Under the pieces are notes generated by a model that was given only the letters and a program-made list of their open reading frames with translations, was not told the DNA's origin and ran no database searches. From positions 1 through 64,000 of the forward strand of contig CANHVY010000020.1 in the NCBI GenBank assembly GCA_947464185.1: 64,000 nucleotides of DNA, given 5' to 3'. Position 1 is the stretch's first letter. The number at the start of each line of letters is the position of its first letter. Positions 28,653 to 37,428 of this stretch are shown piece by piece. Source of the stretch: Burkholderiales bacterium. Its GTDB lineage: Bacteria > Pseudomonadota > Gammaproteobacteria > Burkholderiales > Burkholderiaceae_C. The position numbers and the translations under genes were made by a program.

Positions 28653-31600
28653 GGCGCCTCCTCGCCGGCGTCGCCCGCCATTTCAGACATCGGGGCCCCA
28701 CGTCCCTTGGCCTTGGTCACGGGCAGGGCCTGGCGCAGGGGCCCGAGCAAGGTGCGCGCCCAGTGCGCGAACTCGCCGCCCGCCCACAGCGCTTCAAAGT
28801 CCGGGAAGGCGCGGGCGGCGCAGGGGTTCTGTTCGCGTTCGGCCCGCGCGCCGTGCTCTGGCTCGTGGTGCTCGTAGGCCTTGCGCGCGGCGTCTCGGGG
28901 CTTGGCGCTGTCAGCGCTTTCCTTCAGCTGCGACAGCCACCAGGCGTCGCTGCAGGCCTGCACAGAGGGCAGGGGCCGCGTCATGCCCTCCTGCCACGCG
29001 GCCAGCAGGTCGCCCCAAGCTTGCTCGGCCTGCGGCAGGCCCAAGGGCGAGAAGGTGGCCGTGCCCGCCTTGCTCACCACCACGGTGGTCAGGGGCTCGC
29101 CGTTCAGATGCCCTGCCAGGTGGGCCACCCAGGCTGCAGCCAGCTTGTTGGTGCGGTAGCGCCCGTCCTTGATGACGCCGCTGCTCTCCAGCACCAGGCG
29201 GCAGCGCTCGCCTTGGGCGTTGCGGCGCAGGCTCGTGAGTTGGTCGGCCACCTCCAGCGTGGCGTTCGACCAGGCCACGGGCTCGTCGGGCGCCTCTTCC
29301 GGCCAGGCCTGCAGTTGCTTGGCCCAGTCGGCGAAGAGCTGGTTCATCGGCTCGGCCAGAGCTTGGCGTACCTGCTGTCCGAAGGCGCGCGCCGGCAGGG
29401 CGCCGCTGCGCTCCAGCCGGTCCAGCCCTTGCTGCAGCGCGGCCTCGGGGGGCTCTCCGGCCTCCACGGCGGCACGCTGCGCGCGGATCAACTCGTCCTG
29501 CAACTGCCAGTTCTCCAGGCCGTTGAGGGCGAAGGGTTCGTGGTCGGGCGTGTCTTCGCTGTCGCGGGAGAAGTGCACGCCCAGGCGTTGCTCGAAGAAC
29601 TGGCCGATCGGGTCCCGCAGGAAAGCCGCCAGCTCGCGCAGGGTCAGGGGGGTGTCACGCGGCAGAGGCGGCAAAGGCGGCACGGGCGGCAGGGCGGGTG
29701 GGGGCTCAGACGCGACCGCGCCGGCCGGCCCTGCCGCCCGGGCCATCAGCGCCTGCCGCCACTCCCGCGCATGACTGAACAGTTCCGTCGGGCCGCCGTC
29801 GGCAAAGTAGGCCGGGCTGAAGGGCTGCAATGGGTGCTCCACCGAGAGTGCCCGCAGCAAGGCGGGCCCTGCCTCGGCCGCAGGGCGTGCATCGTCGGCC
29901 AGGCGCCACGCGGCCGCCAGGTGGTCCCGCAATTGCGCCACCAGCACCGAGGGCGGGCGCTCGTCGTTGTCGTGCAGGCTGCGGCCTGCCCAACTGATGT
30001 GAAGGTGCTGGCGCGCCGACAGCAGCGCCTCCAGGAAGAGGTAGCGGTCGTCCTCGCGGCGCGATCGGTCACCCGGGCGCGGGTCCTGCGCCATCAGGTC
30101 GAAGTCGGGCGCGACGCGGCTGCGCGGGTAGTCGCCGTCGTTCATGCCCAGCAGCGCCACGAAGCGGAAGGGAATCGCGCGCATCGGCATCAGCGTGGCG
30201 AAGGTGACGCCGCCGCCGAAGAAGGGGCTGCCCAGACTGGTGCTCTCCATCTGGGTCAGCCAGTGCTCGCGCACCACCGACAGCGGCAGCGGCTCGTCCA
30301 GTGCCGCGGCTTCGCAGGTCTGCAGCCAGCCCTGCAGCGTGGACTCCAGGCGTTGCAACAGCAGGGCCTCGGCCCCGCCGTCGGGCAGGAAGAAGTCTTG
30401 CAGCAGGGCGCGCAGGCGCTCACCCCATTCGCCCGGCCGGGCCGGGGTGGCCAGCGTACGCCAGTGCTGCTGCAGGGCCTGCACCAGGCGCGCCAGCGGA
30501 CCCAGCAGCGCGGCGTCCAGGCCGCCCACCTCGTCCACCGGCTCCAGCCCTTGCCAGGCCGGCCCCGCGCCTGTGGCGTAGCCCAGCAGCAGGCGCTGCA
30601 GACCCAGGACCCAGGTGTTGTGGTCCAGGCCGTGGGGCAGGCCCAGGGTGGCGCGGTGCTCGGCGTGCAGGCCCCAGCGGATGCCGGCCTGCGCGATCCA
30701 GGCCTGCAACTGCGGTAACTGCGCTTCATCGATGCCGAAGCGGCGGCGCAGCGCCGGCACTTGCAGCAGGTCCTGCACCTCGCTGGCGCCCAGGCGCGAT
30801 TGCGGCAGACCCAGCAGCGCCTCCAGCGCCACGCTCAGCGGTTCCTGGTGGCGCGCGCCGCGGTCGGCCACGCTGAAGGGGATGCGGCGCAAGCGGTCTT
30901 GCGCTTCGCCGGCTGCATCCCTGGGCGTACCCTGCTCCCCGCCGGCTGCAAGCCCTGCCCGGTGCAGCCCGAACACCGCCTGCACCAGCGGCGCGTAGGC
31001 CTGGATGTCGGGCACCATCACCAGCACGTCGCGCGGGCGCAGCGTGGCGTCGGCGGCGAAAGCCGACAGCAACTGGTCGTGCAGCACCTCCACTTCGCGC
31101 AGCGCGCCGTGGGTGACGTGAAAGCGCAGCGAGCGGTCGGCCTGCGGGTTCAGCACCCGCTGCTGCTGCCGCGTCTCGGCCAGAGGCCGCAGGTCCAGCA
31201 CGTCGTCCTGCAGCTGGTGCAGCAGCGTGGGGTGGGCGGGGTCCGTGTTCTCGTCGAAGCAGTCCACGCGCTGGCCAATGGCGGCAAAGCGCTGCGCATA
31301 CGACTGCAGGTCGTCGTGGGCATCCAGCAGGCGGATGAAGTCGCGCCCCTGACGGCCCCAGGCGGCCAGCAAAGGGTGGGCGTGCTGGTGCAACAGGTCT
31401 TCGGGTACCGAGCCTTCAGAACCCGCACGTCGGTGCTGGCGGTGGCTGGCCGTGCGCAGCAGGTCTCGGTCGGGCACGGTGTGCGACCAGTCGTGCCGGC
31501 AAGGGTTGTGCACGCACATCAGCACCTGGCACCAGCGCCCCAGCGCCGCCAGGGCTTCCAGCGTCTGCTGCGGCAGGGCCGAGAGTCCGAAGACGATCAC

Positions 31601-32383
31601 CCGGCGTGGCAGGCGCGCGGGCCGCGGGCCCTGCCAGGCCTGCGCCGCTGCCATGAAGCGCTGGTGCACCTCGGCCCGGCTGCCGGCGGCTGCCGCCACC
31701 CCCACGTCGTCCCGCAACGCCCGCCACAGCCGAGGCTGCCAGCCCTGTTCGGCGGGCACGGGCTTTACGCCCTGGCGGCCCTGGGTGAAGCTGTCTCGAT
31801 CGTCAGCCCAATCGGCCAGCCAGTCGGCCCGGTACACCTGGTACTGGTCCAGCAGGTCGGCCAGGCGCTCGGCCAGCTGGTGGCGCTTGCGCAGGTCCTC
31901 GTCCTGCGCCAGAAAGCGCTGCAGCGGGGCGAAGGTCGGGTCTTGCAGCAGCCCGGGCAGCAGGCGCATCAGGCGCCAGGTCAGCGGCTCGGCGTCCAGG
32001 GCCGAGGTGCGCGGCACGGCGTCGGCGCCCAGCACGGCGCGATAGGCCTGCCAGACGAAGCGCATGGGCAGCTGCACCTGCAGCGCCGCGGCGATGCCAT
32101 GCCCGCCCTGGGACGGGTCTTGCGCCAGCGCCAGGCGCAACCACTGCGCCACGCCGTTGCTCTGCACCAGGATGCACTCATCCTCCAGCGGCGCCAGCGG
32201 GTGGCGGCGCATCCAGTCGCGCACCAGGTCGCGCAAGGTCTCGGGGTGGTTGCCGTGCACCACCATGAAGCCAGGGCTCAGACCGGTAGACAGGGGTGCT
32301 TCTGGCGACAAGGGAGACAAGGGAGACAAGGGAGACAAGGGTGACGAGGGTGACGAGGGTGACGAGGGCGACATCGACCGCAT
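28649..32383 (-). CDS. recC: exodeoxyribonuclease V gamma subunit RecC
   Basis: RecC recognises Chi and splits the strands for RecB and RecD. The 1,244-residue product has the family N-terminus VVHGNHPETLRDLV and CILVQSNGVAQWLRLALA, and a dead-helicase/nuclease layout. The first 39 residues are unusual: a run of Ser-Pro-Leu/Ser-Pro-Ser repeats encoded by 9-bp tandem repeats. ATG 32383 is the first start; ATG 32374 or ATG 32266 (MVVHGN) are alternatives, the last giving the usual N-terminus without the repeats. It heads the recCBD operon, with 4-bp overlaps at each junction. Confidence 0.93.
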   Translation of the reverse strand: MRSMSPSSPSSPSSPLSPLSPLSPLSPEAPLSTGLSPGFMVVHGNHPETLRDLVRDWMRRHPLAPLEDECILVQSNGVAQWLRLALAQDPSQGGHGIAAALQVQLPMRFVWQAYRAVLGADAVPRTSALDAEPLTWRLMRLLPGLLQDPTFAPLQRFLAQDEDLRKRHQLAERLADLLDQYQVYRADWLADWADDRDSFTQGRQGVKPVPAEQGWQPRLWRALRDDVGVAAAAGSRAEVHQRFMAAAQAWQGPRPARLPRRVIVFGLSALPQQTLEALAALGRWCQVLMCVHNPCRHDWSHTVPDRDLLRTASHRQHRRAGSEGSVPEDLLHQHAHPLLAAWGRQGRDFIRLLDAHDDLQSYAQRFAAIGQRVDCFDENTDPAHPTLLHQLQDDVLDLRPLAETRQQQRVLNPQADRSLRFHVTHGALREVEVLHDQLLSAFAADATLRPRDVLVMVPDIQAYAPLVQAVFGLHRAGLAAGGEQGTPRDAAGEAQDRLRRIPFSVADRGARHQEPLSVALEALLGLPQSRLGASEVQDLLQVPALRRRFGIDEAQLPQLQAWIAQAGIRWGLHAEHRATLGLPHGLDHNTWVLGLQRLLLGYATGAGPAWQGLEPVDEVGGLDAALLGPLARLVQALQQHWRTLATPARPGEWGERLRALLQDFFLPDGGAEALLLQRLESTLQGWLQTCEAAALDEPLPLSVVREHWLTQMESTSLGSPFFGGGVTFATLMPMRAIPFRFVALLGMNDGDYPRSRVAPDFDLMAQDPRPGDRSRREDDRYLFLEALLSARQHLHISWAGRSLHDNDERPPSVLVAQLRDHLAAAWRLADDARPAAEAGPALLRALSVEHPLQPFSPAYFADGGPTELFSHAREWRQALMARAAGPAGAVASEPPPALPPVPPLPPLPRDTPLTLRELAAFLRDPIGQFFEQRLGVHFSRDSEDTPDHEPFALNGLENWQLQDELIRAQRAAVEAGEPPEAALQQGLDRLERSGALPARAFGQQVRQALAEPMNQLFADWAKQLQAWPEEAPDEPVAWSNATLEVADQLTSLRRNAQGERCRLVLESSGVIKDGRYRTNKLAAAWVAHLAGHLNGEPLTTVVVSKAGTATFSPLGLPQAEQAWGDLLAAWQEGMTRPLPSVQACSDAWWLSQLKESADSAKPRDAARKAYEHHEPEHGARAEREQNPCAARAFPDFEALWAGGEFAHWARTLLGPLRQALPVTKAKGRGAPMSEMAGDAGEEAP
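32304..32375. repeat. 9-bp tandem repeat at the start of recC
   Basis: Eight consecutive 9-bp units occupy 72 bp: GGCGACAAG, three GGAGACAAG, three GGTGACGAG and one degenerate GGCGACATC. Because the unit is three codons (Leu/Ser-Ser-Pro on the minus strand), gain or loss of copies keeps the recC frame open. Confidence 0.9.
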
Positions 32384-32422
32384 GGTGGCATGCGCCTGGT
32401 TTACCCGGTGAGCTAGCGTGTC

Positions 32423-33724
32423 CTACCCGCCCGCCCGCACCCGCGCCCCGGGCGGGATGGTGGGTGGTGCGGCGTTCAGGGTCTCGATGGCAAAGCCGGC
32501 GGAGGCCTTGTAGCGGGCCATGAAGCTTTCGCGCTCCGCGGCCGGGATCACCTCGTCGATGTGATCGAAGACGCCGCCGCAGCGCTCATCCACCAGCCCC
32601 AGCAGCCCGAAGGGCCCCGCTCCGCGGTTGCGCAGCACCAGGGCGGAGATGTCGGCGCACAGGCGTTGGTCGTAGGCCTTCAGCGCCTGCGGCGAGACGC
32701 CGTGCGCCAGCATCTGCGCGCCCAGCACGCGGGCGTCCACGATGGCCTGGCTGGCGCCGTTGGAACCTACCGGGTACATCACGTGCGCGGCGTCGCCCAT
32801 CAGCGCCACGCGGCCGTCCACCCAGGTGGGCACGGGGTCTCGGTCGATCATGGGGTACTCGAAGATCTCCTGCGCGCCGCGCAGCATCGCGGGCACGTCC
32901 AGCCAGCCGTAGGTCCAGTCGGCGAAGTGGTGGGCGAAGTCTTCCAGCGCCACGCGACGGTTCCAGTCGCCCTGCGTCCAGCCCTGCGAGTTGTCCACCG
33001 TGATCTCGGCGATCCAGTTGATGGTGGCCAGGCCCGTCTGCGGGTCTGCCGGCGAGATGGGATACAGCACCACCCGGTGGCGCAGCGAGCCCAGGCCGAC
33101 GAAGGAGGCGCCGGTGCGGATGGGCACGCCCGGCGTGGTGCCGCGCCACATGATGGCGCCCCCCCATTGAATGGGCGGTTGTGTCGGGTGCATCTGCGCG
33201 CGGATGGCCGAGTGCAGTCCGTCGGCCGCCACCAGCCGCCGGCCGCGCTGCTCGTGGCGGCGGCCGTCGCGTGATTCGATCTGGGCCGTGACGCCGTGCT
33301 CATCCTGCGCATACCCCACCACGCGCTGGCCCAGTTGCACCGCATCAGGCCCCAGCCGCTCCAGCACCGTGCGGTACAGCAGCATCTGCAACTGCCCGCG
33401 GTGCACCGAATACTGCGGCCAGCGGTAGCCGGCCTTCAAGCCGCGCGGCTCGCTATAGACGTCATGGCCGTTGCGCCCCACCAGGGCCCACTCGCGCGCC
33501 TGCAGGCCGATGGTGTCCAGCACCTGCTCACCCAGGCCCAGGTCGTACAACTCGCGCACGGCATTGGGCTGCAGGTTGATGCCCACGCCCAGCGGCTTGA
33601 GTGCGGGCACGGCTTCGAGCACCTGGCACGGCACGCCGATCTGGTGCAGCGTCAGGGCCAGCGCCATGCCGCCGATGCCGCCGCCGGCGATCAGAACGGG
33701 GCTGGATTCATTCAGGTCTGCCAT
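32423..33724 (-). CDS. FAD-dependent monooxygenase, PhzS-like
   Basis: This is a class A flavin monooxygenase that would hydroxylate an aromatic substrate using NAD(P)H. The 433-residue protein starts MADLNESSPVLIAGGGIGG at ATG 33724; longer in-frame starts add non-homologous sequence. The FAD-binding GxGxxG is at about 14-19, a DG motif occurs in VAADGLHSAIR, and GDAAHVMYPVGSNGASQ contacts flavin. The last motif with Gly-Ser-Asn-Gly-Ala resembles the PhzS/flavin-dependent oxidoreductase group rather than salicylate hydroxylase. It is a single gene after recC, 39 bp away on the same strand. The substrate is unknown. Confidence 0.85.
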   Translation of the reverse strand: MADLNESSPVLIAGGGIGGMALALTLHQIGVPCQVLEAVPALKPLGVGINLQPNAVRELYDLGLGEQVLDTIGLQAREWALVGRNGHDVYSEPRGLKAGYRWPQYSVHRGQLQMLLYRTVLERLGPDAVQLGQRVVGYAQDEHGVTAQIESRDGRRHEQRGRRLVAADGLHSAIRAQMHPTQPPIQWGGAIMWRGTTPGVPIRTGASFVGLGSLRHRVVLYPISPADPQTGLATINWIAEITVDNSQGWTQGDWNRRVALEDFAHHFADWTYGWLDVPAMLRGAQEIFEYPMIDRDPVPTWVDGRVALMGDAAHVMYPVGSNGASQAIVDARVLGAQMLAHGVSPQALKAYDQRLCADISALVLRNRGAGPFGLLGLVDERCGGVFDHIDEVIPAAERESFMARYKASAGFAIETLNAAPPTIPPGARVRAGG

Positions 33725-33750
33725 GGGCACGATTGTCCGTGACGGCCTGG

Positions 33751-34017
33751 TCAAGACGGGCATGAGGCCACCGACCCCAGCCCCGTTTGTCGGGCGCTGG
33801 CGCAAAAGCGGCCACGGTGCCAGCGCGAGAAGGCGCTGGGCTCTGAGAAGCCCAGCAATGCGCCAATCTCCGACAGTGGCCGCACGTCGCCGGCGCGGTA
33901 GCGCGCCAGCACGCTTTGGCTGAGGTGCCGGAAGGCTTGAACGGGTGAAGCGCCAAGCATCTGGTTCAGATGGACTGCGGCGACCAGAGGGGCCGCCTGT
34001 CGGACGGCTTCCGATCC
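33751..34017 (-). pseudogene. remnant of an AraC-family regulator
   Basis: The minus-strand frame contains SEIGALLGFSEPSAFSRWHRGRF preceded by ASPVQAFRHL, a clear match to the second helix-turn-helix of AraC/XylS regulators. Only about 85 codons survive. The first HTH looks shortened (AAVHLNQMLGASPV), an in-frame TAG precedes it, and the ligand-binding domain is missing. It lies just upstream of the flavin monooxygenase, which it may once have controlled, and at the left edge of the chromate-resistance operon. Confidence is good for the motif, moderate for the exact borders. Confidence 0.7.
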
Positions 34018-34053
34018 CTACAGCGGAAGTTCAGCGGCGTGATCAGCAGACCG

Positions 34054-35109
34054 TCATTTGGACGAGGCCAGCCTTGACGGGTCGCGATGCTGAGCCTGAC
34101 GGGCGCGGCGCAGGACCGCTTCGGCGAGGGGCGCGATGGACGATGGCGGGAACGGCGAAACGCTGCTGACGTTGATCTCGCAAAGCACGAAGCGCTGCGC
34201 GGCGCCTGCGGTCTCTTCGCCAAGCATGAAGTCGCAATCCCAAAGCTGCGGCAGCATGTCCCTCGCCAAGCCGACACGCTTGCACATCAGCGCGATCCAG
34301 CTCGATTCGAGCGCCAGCTTCAAAGCCTGGAACGCTGGCAGATCCGGCCCTTGGTACAGACGCGGACCGGGCAGCGGCGCATCGGGGTGCAGCGCGTTCA
34401 CGGCCTGCACACCGAAACCCGTCACGCGGTCCTCAACCATGTAGGCGCGCACCATGCCCTCGGGCAGGCGCGGCTGCCAAGCCTGGTCGATCATGTGGCC
34501 GCCGCTGGCCGGTTCGAAGTAGGGCGCAAGTGTCGCCTTCAAGGTTGCCAGGTCGATGCGTTGCGGTGTGCTGCCGCGCAGGGCGTGTTGCACGGTCAAT
34601 GCGCCGTCGCCAGCCGCTTCGATGCGCCACACGCCGATGCCGCTGTGGCCTCGCTGCTGCTTGAGCACGCGTGCGCCCTGCCGCAGGCGCTGCGGCAGTT
34701 CGGCCTCCAGTTGCGCGAGGCTGTCGATGCGGTGTACATCGCTGCCGAAGGGCAGATCGCGGGTCTCGAACAGCACGTCCTTGGTGCCCAGGCGCTGGAT
34801 GGCCTCGGGATGCGCGCTGACAAACACGCCCGTCTGCGCCACTTCGCGCAGGAGCGCATCGAGCCGGTCACGACGACGGCCGTCCACGATCGGGTTGCAC
34901 CACACCAGTACGGCCTGCATGCCGCGCAGCTGAGCCATTACCTCGGCGGCGAAGTCGTCGTGATAAACAGCAGGCTCCACGTGCATGCCGGCGGCAGCCA
35001 GAGCTTCGAACAGAGTAGCGAAGCGGCTGGCCGCAGGGTCTGCGCGGTCGCGGCCGGCCCGATCGCCGGGATACAGCAGTGCGACCTTGACGGGCGGCTC
35101 GCCAGTCAA
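34054..35109 (-). CDS. ATP-grasp-like protein (Cj0069-like) in chromate operon
   Basis: The 351-residue protein looks like an ATP-grasp enzyme. An N-terminal Rossmann-like segment (VKVALLYPGDRAGRD) is followed by a Gly-rich nucleotide loop (VLKQQRGHSGIGVWR). A C-terminal WDCDFMLGE...CEINVSSVSP carries the acidic and Asn residues that normally bind magnesium. ATP-grasp enzymes ligate carboxylates to amines or thiols; this substrate is unknown. The start appears to be a TTG at 35107-35109 overlapping the upstream stop, so it belongs to the chrB-chrA-SOD unit. A link with thiol or metal defence is inference from position only. Confidence 0.7.
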   Translation of the reverse strand: MTGEPPVKVALLYPGDRAGRDRADPAASRFATLFEALAAAGMHVEPAVYHDDFAAEVMAQLRGMQAVLVWCNPIVDGRRRDRLDALLREVAQTGVFVSAHPEAIQRLGTKDVLFETRDLPFGSDVHRIDSLAQLEAELPQRLRQGARVLKQQRGHSGIGVWRIEAAGDGALTVQHALRGSTPQRIDLATLKATLAPYFEPASGGHMIDQAWQPRLPEGMVRAYMVEDRVTGFGVQAVNALHPDAPLPGPRLYQGPDLPAFQALKLALESSWIALMCKRVGLARDMLPQLWDCDFMLGEETAGAAQRFVLCEINVSSVSPFPPSSIAPLAEAVLRRARQAQHRDPSRLASSK

Positions 35110-36026
35110 GAGGCAGGCCCCGCAGGCTTGTCCAGAAGGGGGCGGCCCGCCGCCTGCCAGTCGTTGATACCGCCCCGCAGGTAGCGGGCGTTCAGCCCCG
35201 CCGCGCGCAGCCGCATCGCCGTGGAGCGGCCAACCTCATGGCCGTAGATGCAGTACACGACCACTTCGCGGCCGGCAGGCAGATCGGCGGACCAGGAGGC
35301 GACCGCGCTCGGGTCGCACCAGCGCGCGCCGGGAATCATCGTGCGCGCCTTCTCGAACACGCCGGCTCTGCGTACATCGAGCAGCAGCGCGTCACCGAGC
35401 TCGTCCTGGCCGGCGCCGAAGGGCTCGCTGGCCGCATGCACCGCGCTCTGGTAGCGCTCGTACACCGCAGCCCAGTTGATGTTGTTCATGAACGCGTCAA
35501 CGTAGGCACCGGCTGCCGCGCCGAAGTCCATGTGGTATGCGTGTTCGTACATGTCCAGCGCCAGGATCGGCACGCCACCGGCTACCACGTGGGTGTGGTC
35601 GGCGGCCCATTGGTTGACCAGCGTGCCCTCGCGCGGCTGGAACACCAACAGCATCCATCCCGAGCCCCCGCCCAGCGCCTTGGCGCAGGCGACGAACTCC
35701 TCGCGCCATCGCGCGACGCTGCCGAAGTTCGCGTCGAGCGCGAGCTTCACGGGAGGCTCCATCGTCACGCCGTCGCCGCCCAGGCTGCCGAAGTAGAGCT
35801 CGTGCAGCAACACCGAATTGGTGGCGATCAGTTCTTCACGCTTGAGGCCGTTGAGCTGGAACGCTGCTGACGCGGTGAAGTCCGTACCGGCGAGCTGCGC
35901 ACGGATGGCATTGAGCCGCCTGACAGCGCCAGCGTAGTTGTTCTGGTGATGGCTGGTCATCAGCCTGGGCGACAGGCCCTGCAGCGCGGCAGGCTCGAAC
36001 GGGAGGTCTTGCAGTTGAGCATCCAT
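35106..36026 (-). CDS. Fe/Mn superoxide dismutase fused to a rhodanese domain (ChrC-ChrE-like)
   Basis: The 306-residue protein combines two enzymes. Residues 1-195 are an iron/manganese SOD: metal ligands fit His26 or His27 (SHHQNNY), His75 (LLHELYFG), and Asp158 and His162 in LDMYEHAYHMDF. Residues 212-300 form a rhodanese domain with a probable catalytic Cys259 in VVYCIYGHEVGRS. In the Cupriavidus metallidurans chr determinant, a SOD (ChrC) and a rhodanese-like protein (ChrE) are separate genes; here they are one chain. It lies 10 bp after chrA and overlaps the ATP-grasp gene. It likely limits oxidative damage during chromate reduction. Confidence 0.88.
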   Translation of the reverse strand: MDAQLQDLPFEPAALQGLSPRLMTSHHQNNYAGAVRRLNAIRAQLAGTDFTASAAFQLNGLKREELIATNSVLLHELYFGSLGGDGVTMEPPVKLALDANFGSVARWREEFVACAKALGGGSGWMLLVFQPREGTLVNQWAADHTHVVAGGVPILALDMYEHAYHMDFGAAAGAYVDAFMNNINWAAVYERYQSAVHAASEPFGAGQDELGDALLLDVRRAGVFEKARTMIPGARWCDPSAVASWSADLPAGREVVVYCIYGHEVGRSTAMRLRAAGLNARYLRGGINDWQAAGRPLLDKPAGPAS

Positions 36027-36036
36027 TGGGAGTCCT

Positions 36037-37428
36037 TCAGTGGGTCAGGTTGAACACAGGTACAAGCCAGCTCGCCGCCAAGCCCAGAGCCGCGCAGGCG
36101 CCGAGCAGCGGAATCACACCGACCTTGAATCGGAACAGCGCCACCGCGGCGGCGAGGGTGATGAGGGCCGACAGCGCATCGAAGCGCCCGCCAAAGCCTT
36201 GGGGCCACAGCACGTGGTACGCAAAGAACATCGCGAGGTTCAGGATCACGCCCACCACCGCCGCCGTGATCGCCGACAGCGGCGCCGTGAAGCCCAGCTT
36301 GCCGTGCGTGGCCTCGACCAACGGTCCGCCGGCCAGGATGAACACGAAGGACGGCAGGAAGGTGAAGAAGGTGACCACCGTGGCGGCCACGGCGCCGCCG
36401 AGGAGCAGTGCCTCCGGGCCGAACACTTGCTTCAGCCAGCCGCCGACGAAACCGACGAAGGCCACCACCATGATCAGCGGGCCAGGTGTCGTCTCGCCCA
36501 AGGCCAGGCCGTCGATCATCTGCGGGCCGCTCAGCCACTGATGCGTCTCGACGGCTCCCTGGTAGACGTAAGGCAGCACCGCGTAGGCGCCGCCAAAGGT
36601 GAGCAAGGCCGCCTTCGTGAAGAACCAGCCCATCTGCGTGAGCGTGCCCTGCAGGCCGTTGAGAGCGATCAGCACCGCCATCGCCAGCAGCCATAGCCCG
36701 AGCCCGAAGCCCAAGACCTTCGCCAGGTGGCTGCGAGAAAAGCGCGCGTGCAGAGGCGTCGGTGTGTCATCGTCGATCAGCGCGGGCCCGGAGCCGGCCT
36801 TGACGCTGCCGTGTCCGCCGCCGAGCGCAAACACCTGCGGCCAGCGGCGTGCGCCGAAGTGGCCGATCAGCGCAGCCGCCAGCACGATCGCCGGGAACGG
36901 CGTGTCGAAGGCGAAGATCGCCACGAAGGACGCGGCAGCGATGCCCCACATCCAGCGGTTCTTCAGCGCCCGCGTGCCGATGCGGTGGGCGGCGTGCAGC
37001 ACCAGGGCCGTCACCGCTGGCTTCAGTCCGAAAAAGATGCCGGCGACCAGCGGCATGTCGCCGAAGCGCAGGTAGATCCACGACAGCGCGATCAGGATGA
37101 ACAGCGACGGCAGGACAAACAGCGCGCCGGCCACGATGCCGCCCCAGGTGCGGTGCATCAACCAGCCGATGTAGGTGGCCAGTTGCTGGGCCTCAGGCCC
37201 GGGCAGCAGCATGCAGTAGTTCAAGGCGTGCAAGAAGCGTTTTTCGCTGATCCAGCGGCGGCGCTCCACCAGTTCGGTGTGCATGATCGCGATCTGCCCT
37301 GCAGGCCCGCCGAAACTGATGAAACCAAGCTTGAGCCAGAAGCGGAAGGCCTCGGCAAAGCTCACCGAGGCTGGGGCGGCCATCGGGCCTGCCGACGCAT
37401 CGGTGCCGGTTGTCGTGACGGTCGTCAT
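36037..37428 (-). CDS. chrA: chromate efflux transporter ChrA
   Basis: ChrA pumps chromate out of the cell. The 463-residue membrane protein has two homologous CHR halves, each with the signature FxxFGGP-like segment: LGFISFGGPAGQIA in the first and LLTFGGAYAVLPYV in the second. A hydrophilic stretch near 225 separates them. Eleven or so hydrophobic segments are visible. Family motifs PGPEAQQLATYIGW and TPGPL are both intact. Its ATG overlaps the chrB stop in ATGA. Gene order chrB-chrA strongly supports chromate rather than another anion. Confidence 0.95.
   Translation of the reverse strand: MTTVTTTGTDASAGPMAAPASVSFAEAFRFWLKLGFISFGGPAGQIAIMHTELVERRRWISEKRFLHALNYCMLLPGPEAQQLATYIGWLMHRTWGGIVAGALFVLPSLFILIALSWIYLRFGDMPLVAGIFFGLKPAVTALVLHAAHRIGTRALKNRWMWGIAAASFVAIFAFDTPFPAIVLAAALIGHFGARRWPQVFALGGGHGSVKAGSGPALIDDDTPTPLHARFSRSHLAKVLGFGLGLWLLAMAVLIALNGLQGTLTQMGWFFTKAALLTFGGAYAVLPYVYQGAVETHQWLSGPQMIDGLALGETTPGPLIMVVAFVGFVGGWLKQVFGPEALLLGGAVAATVVTFFTFLPSFVFILAGGPLVEATHGKLGFTAPLSAITAAVVGVILNLAMFFAYHVLWPQGFGGRFDALSALITLAAAVALFRFKVGVIPLLGACAALGLAASWLVPVFNLTH

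Noticed and set aside
25278..28877. A 1,199-codon open frame on the plus strand opposite recB
   Set aside because: It is the antisense shadow of a GC-rich gene: no family motifs, while recB on the other strand has all helicase and nuclease motifs.
32304..32375. Regular repeats considered as a CRISPR-like array
   Set aside because: Units are 9 bp, contiguous, in frame with recC and have no spacers.
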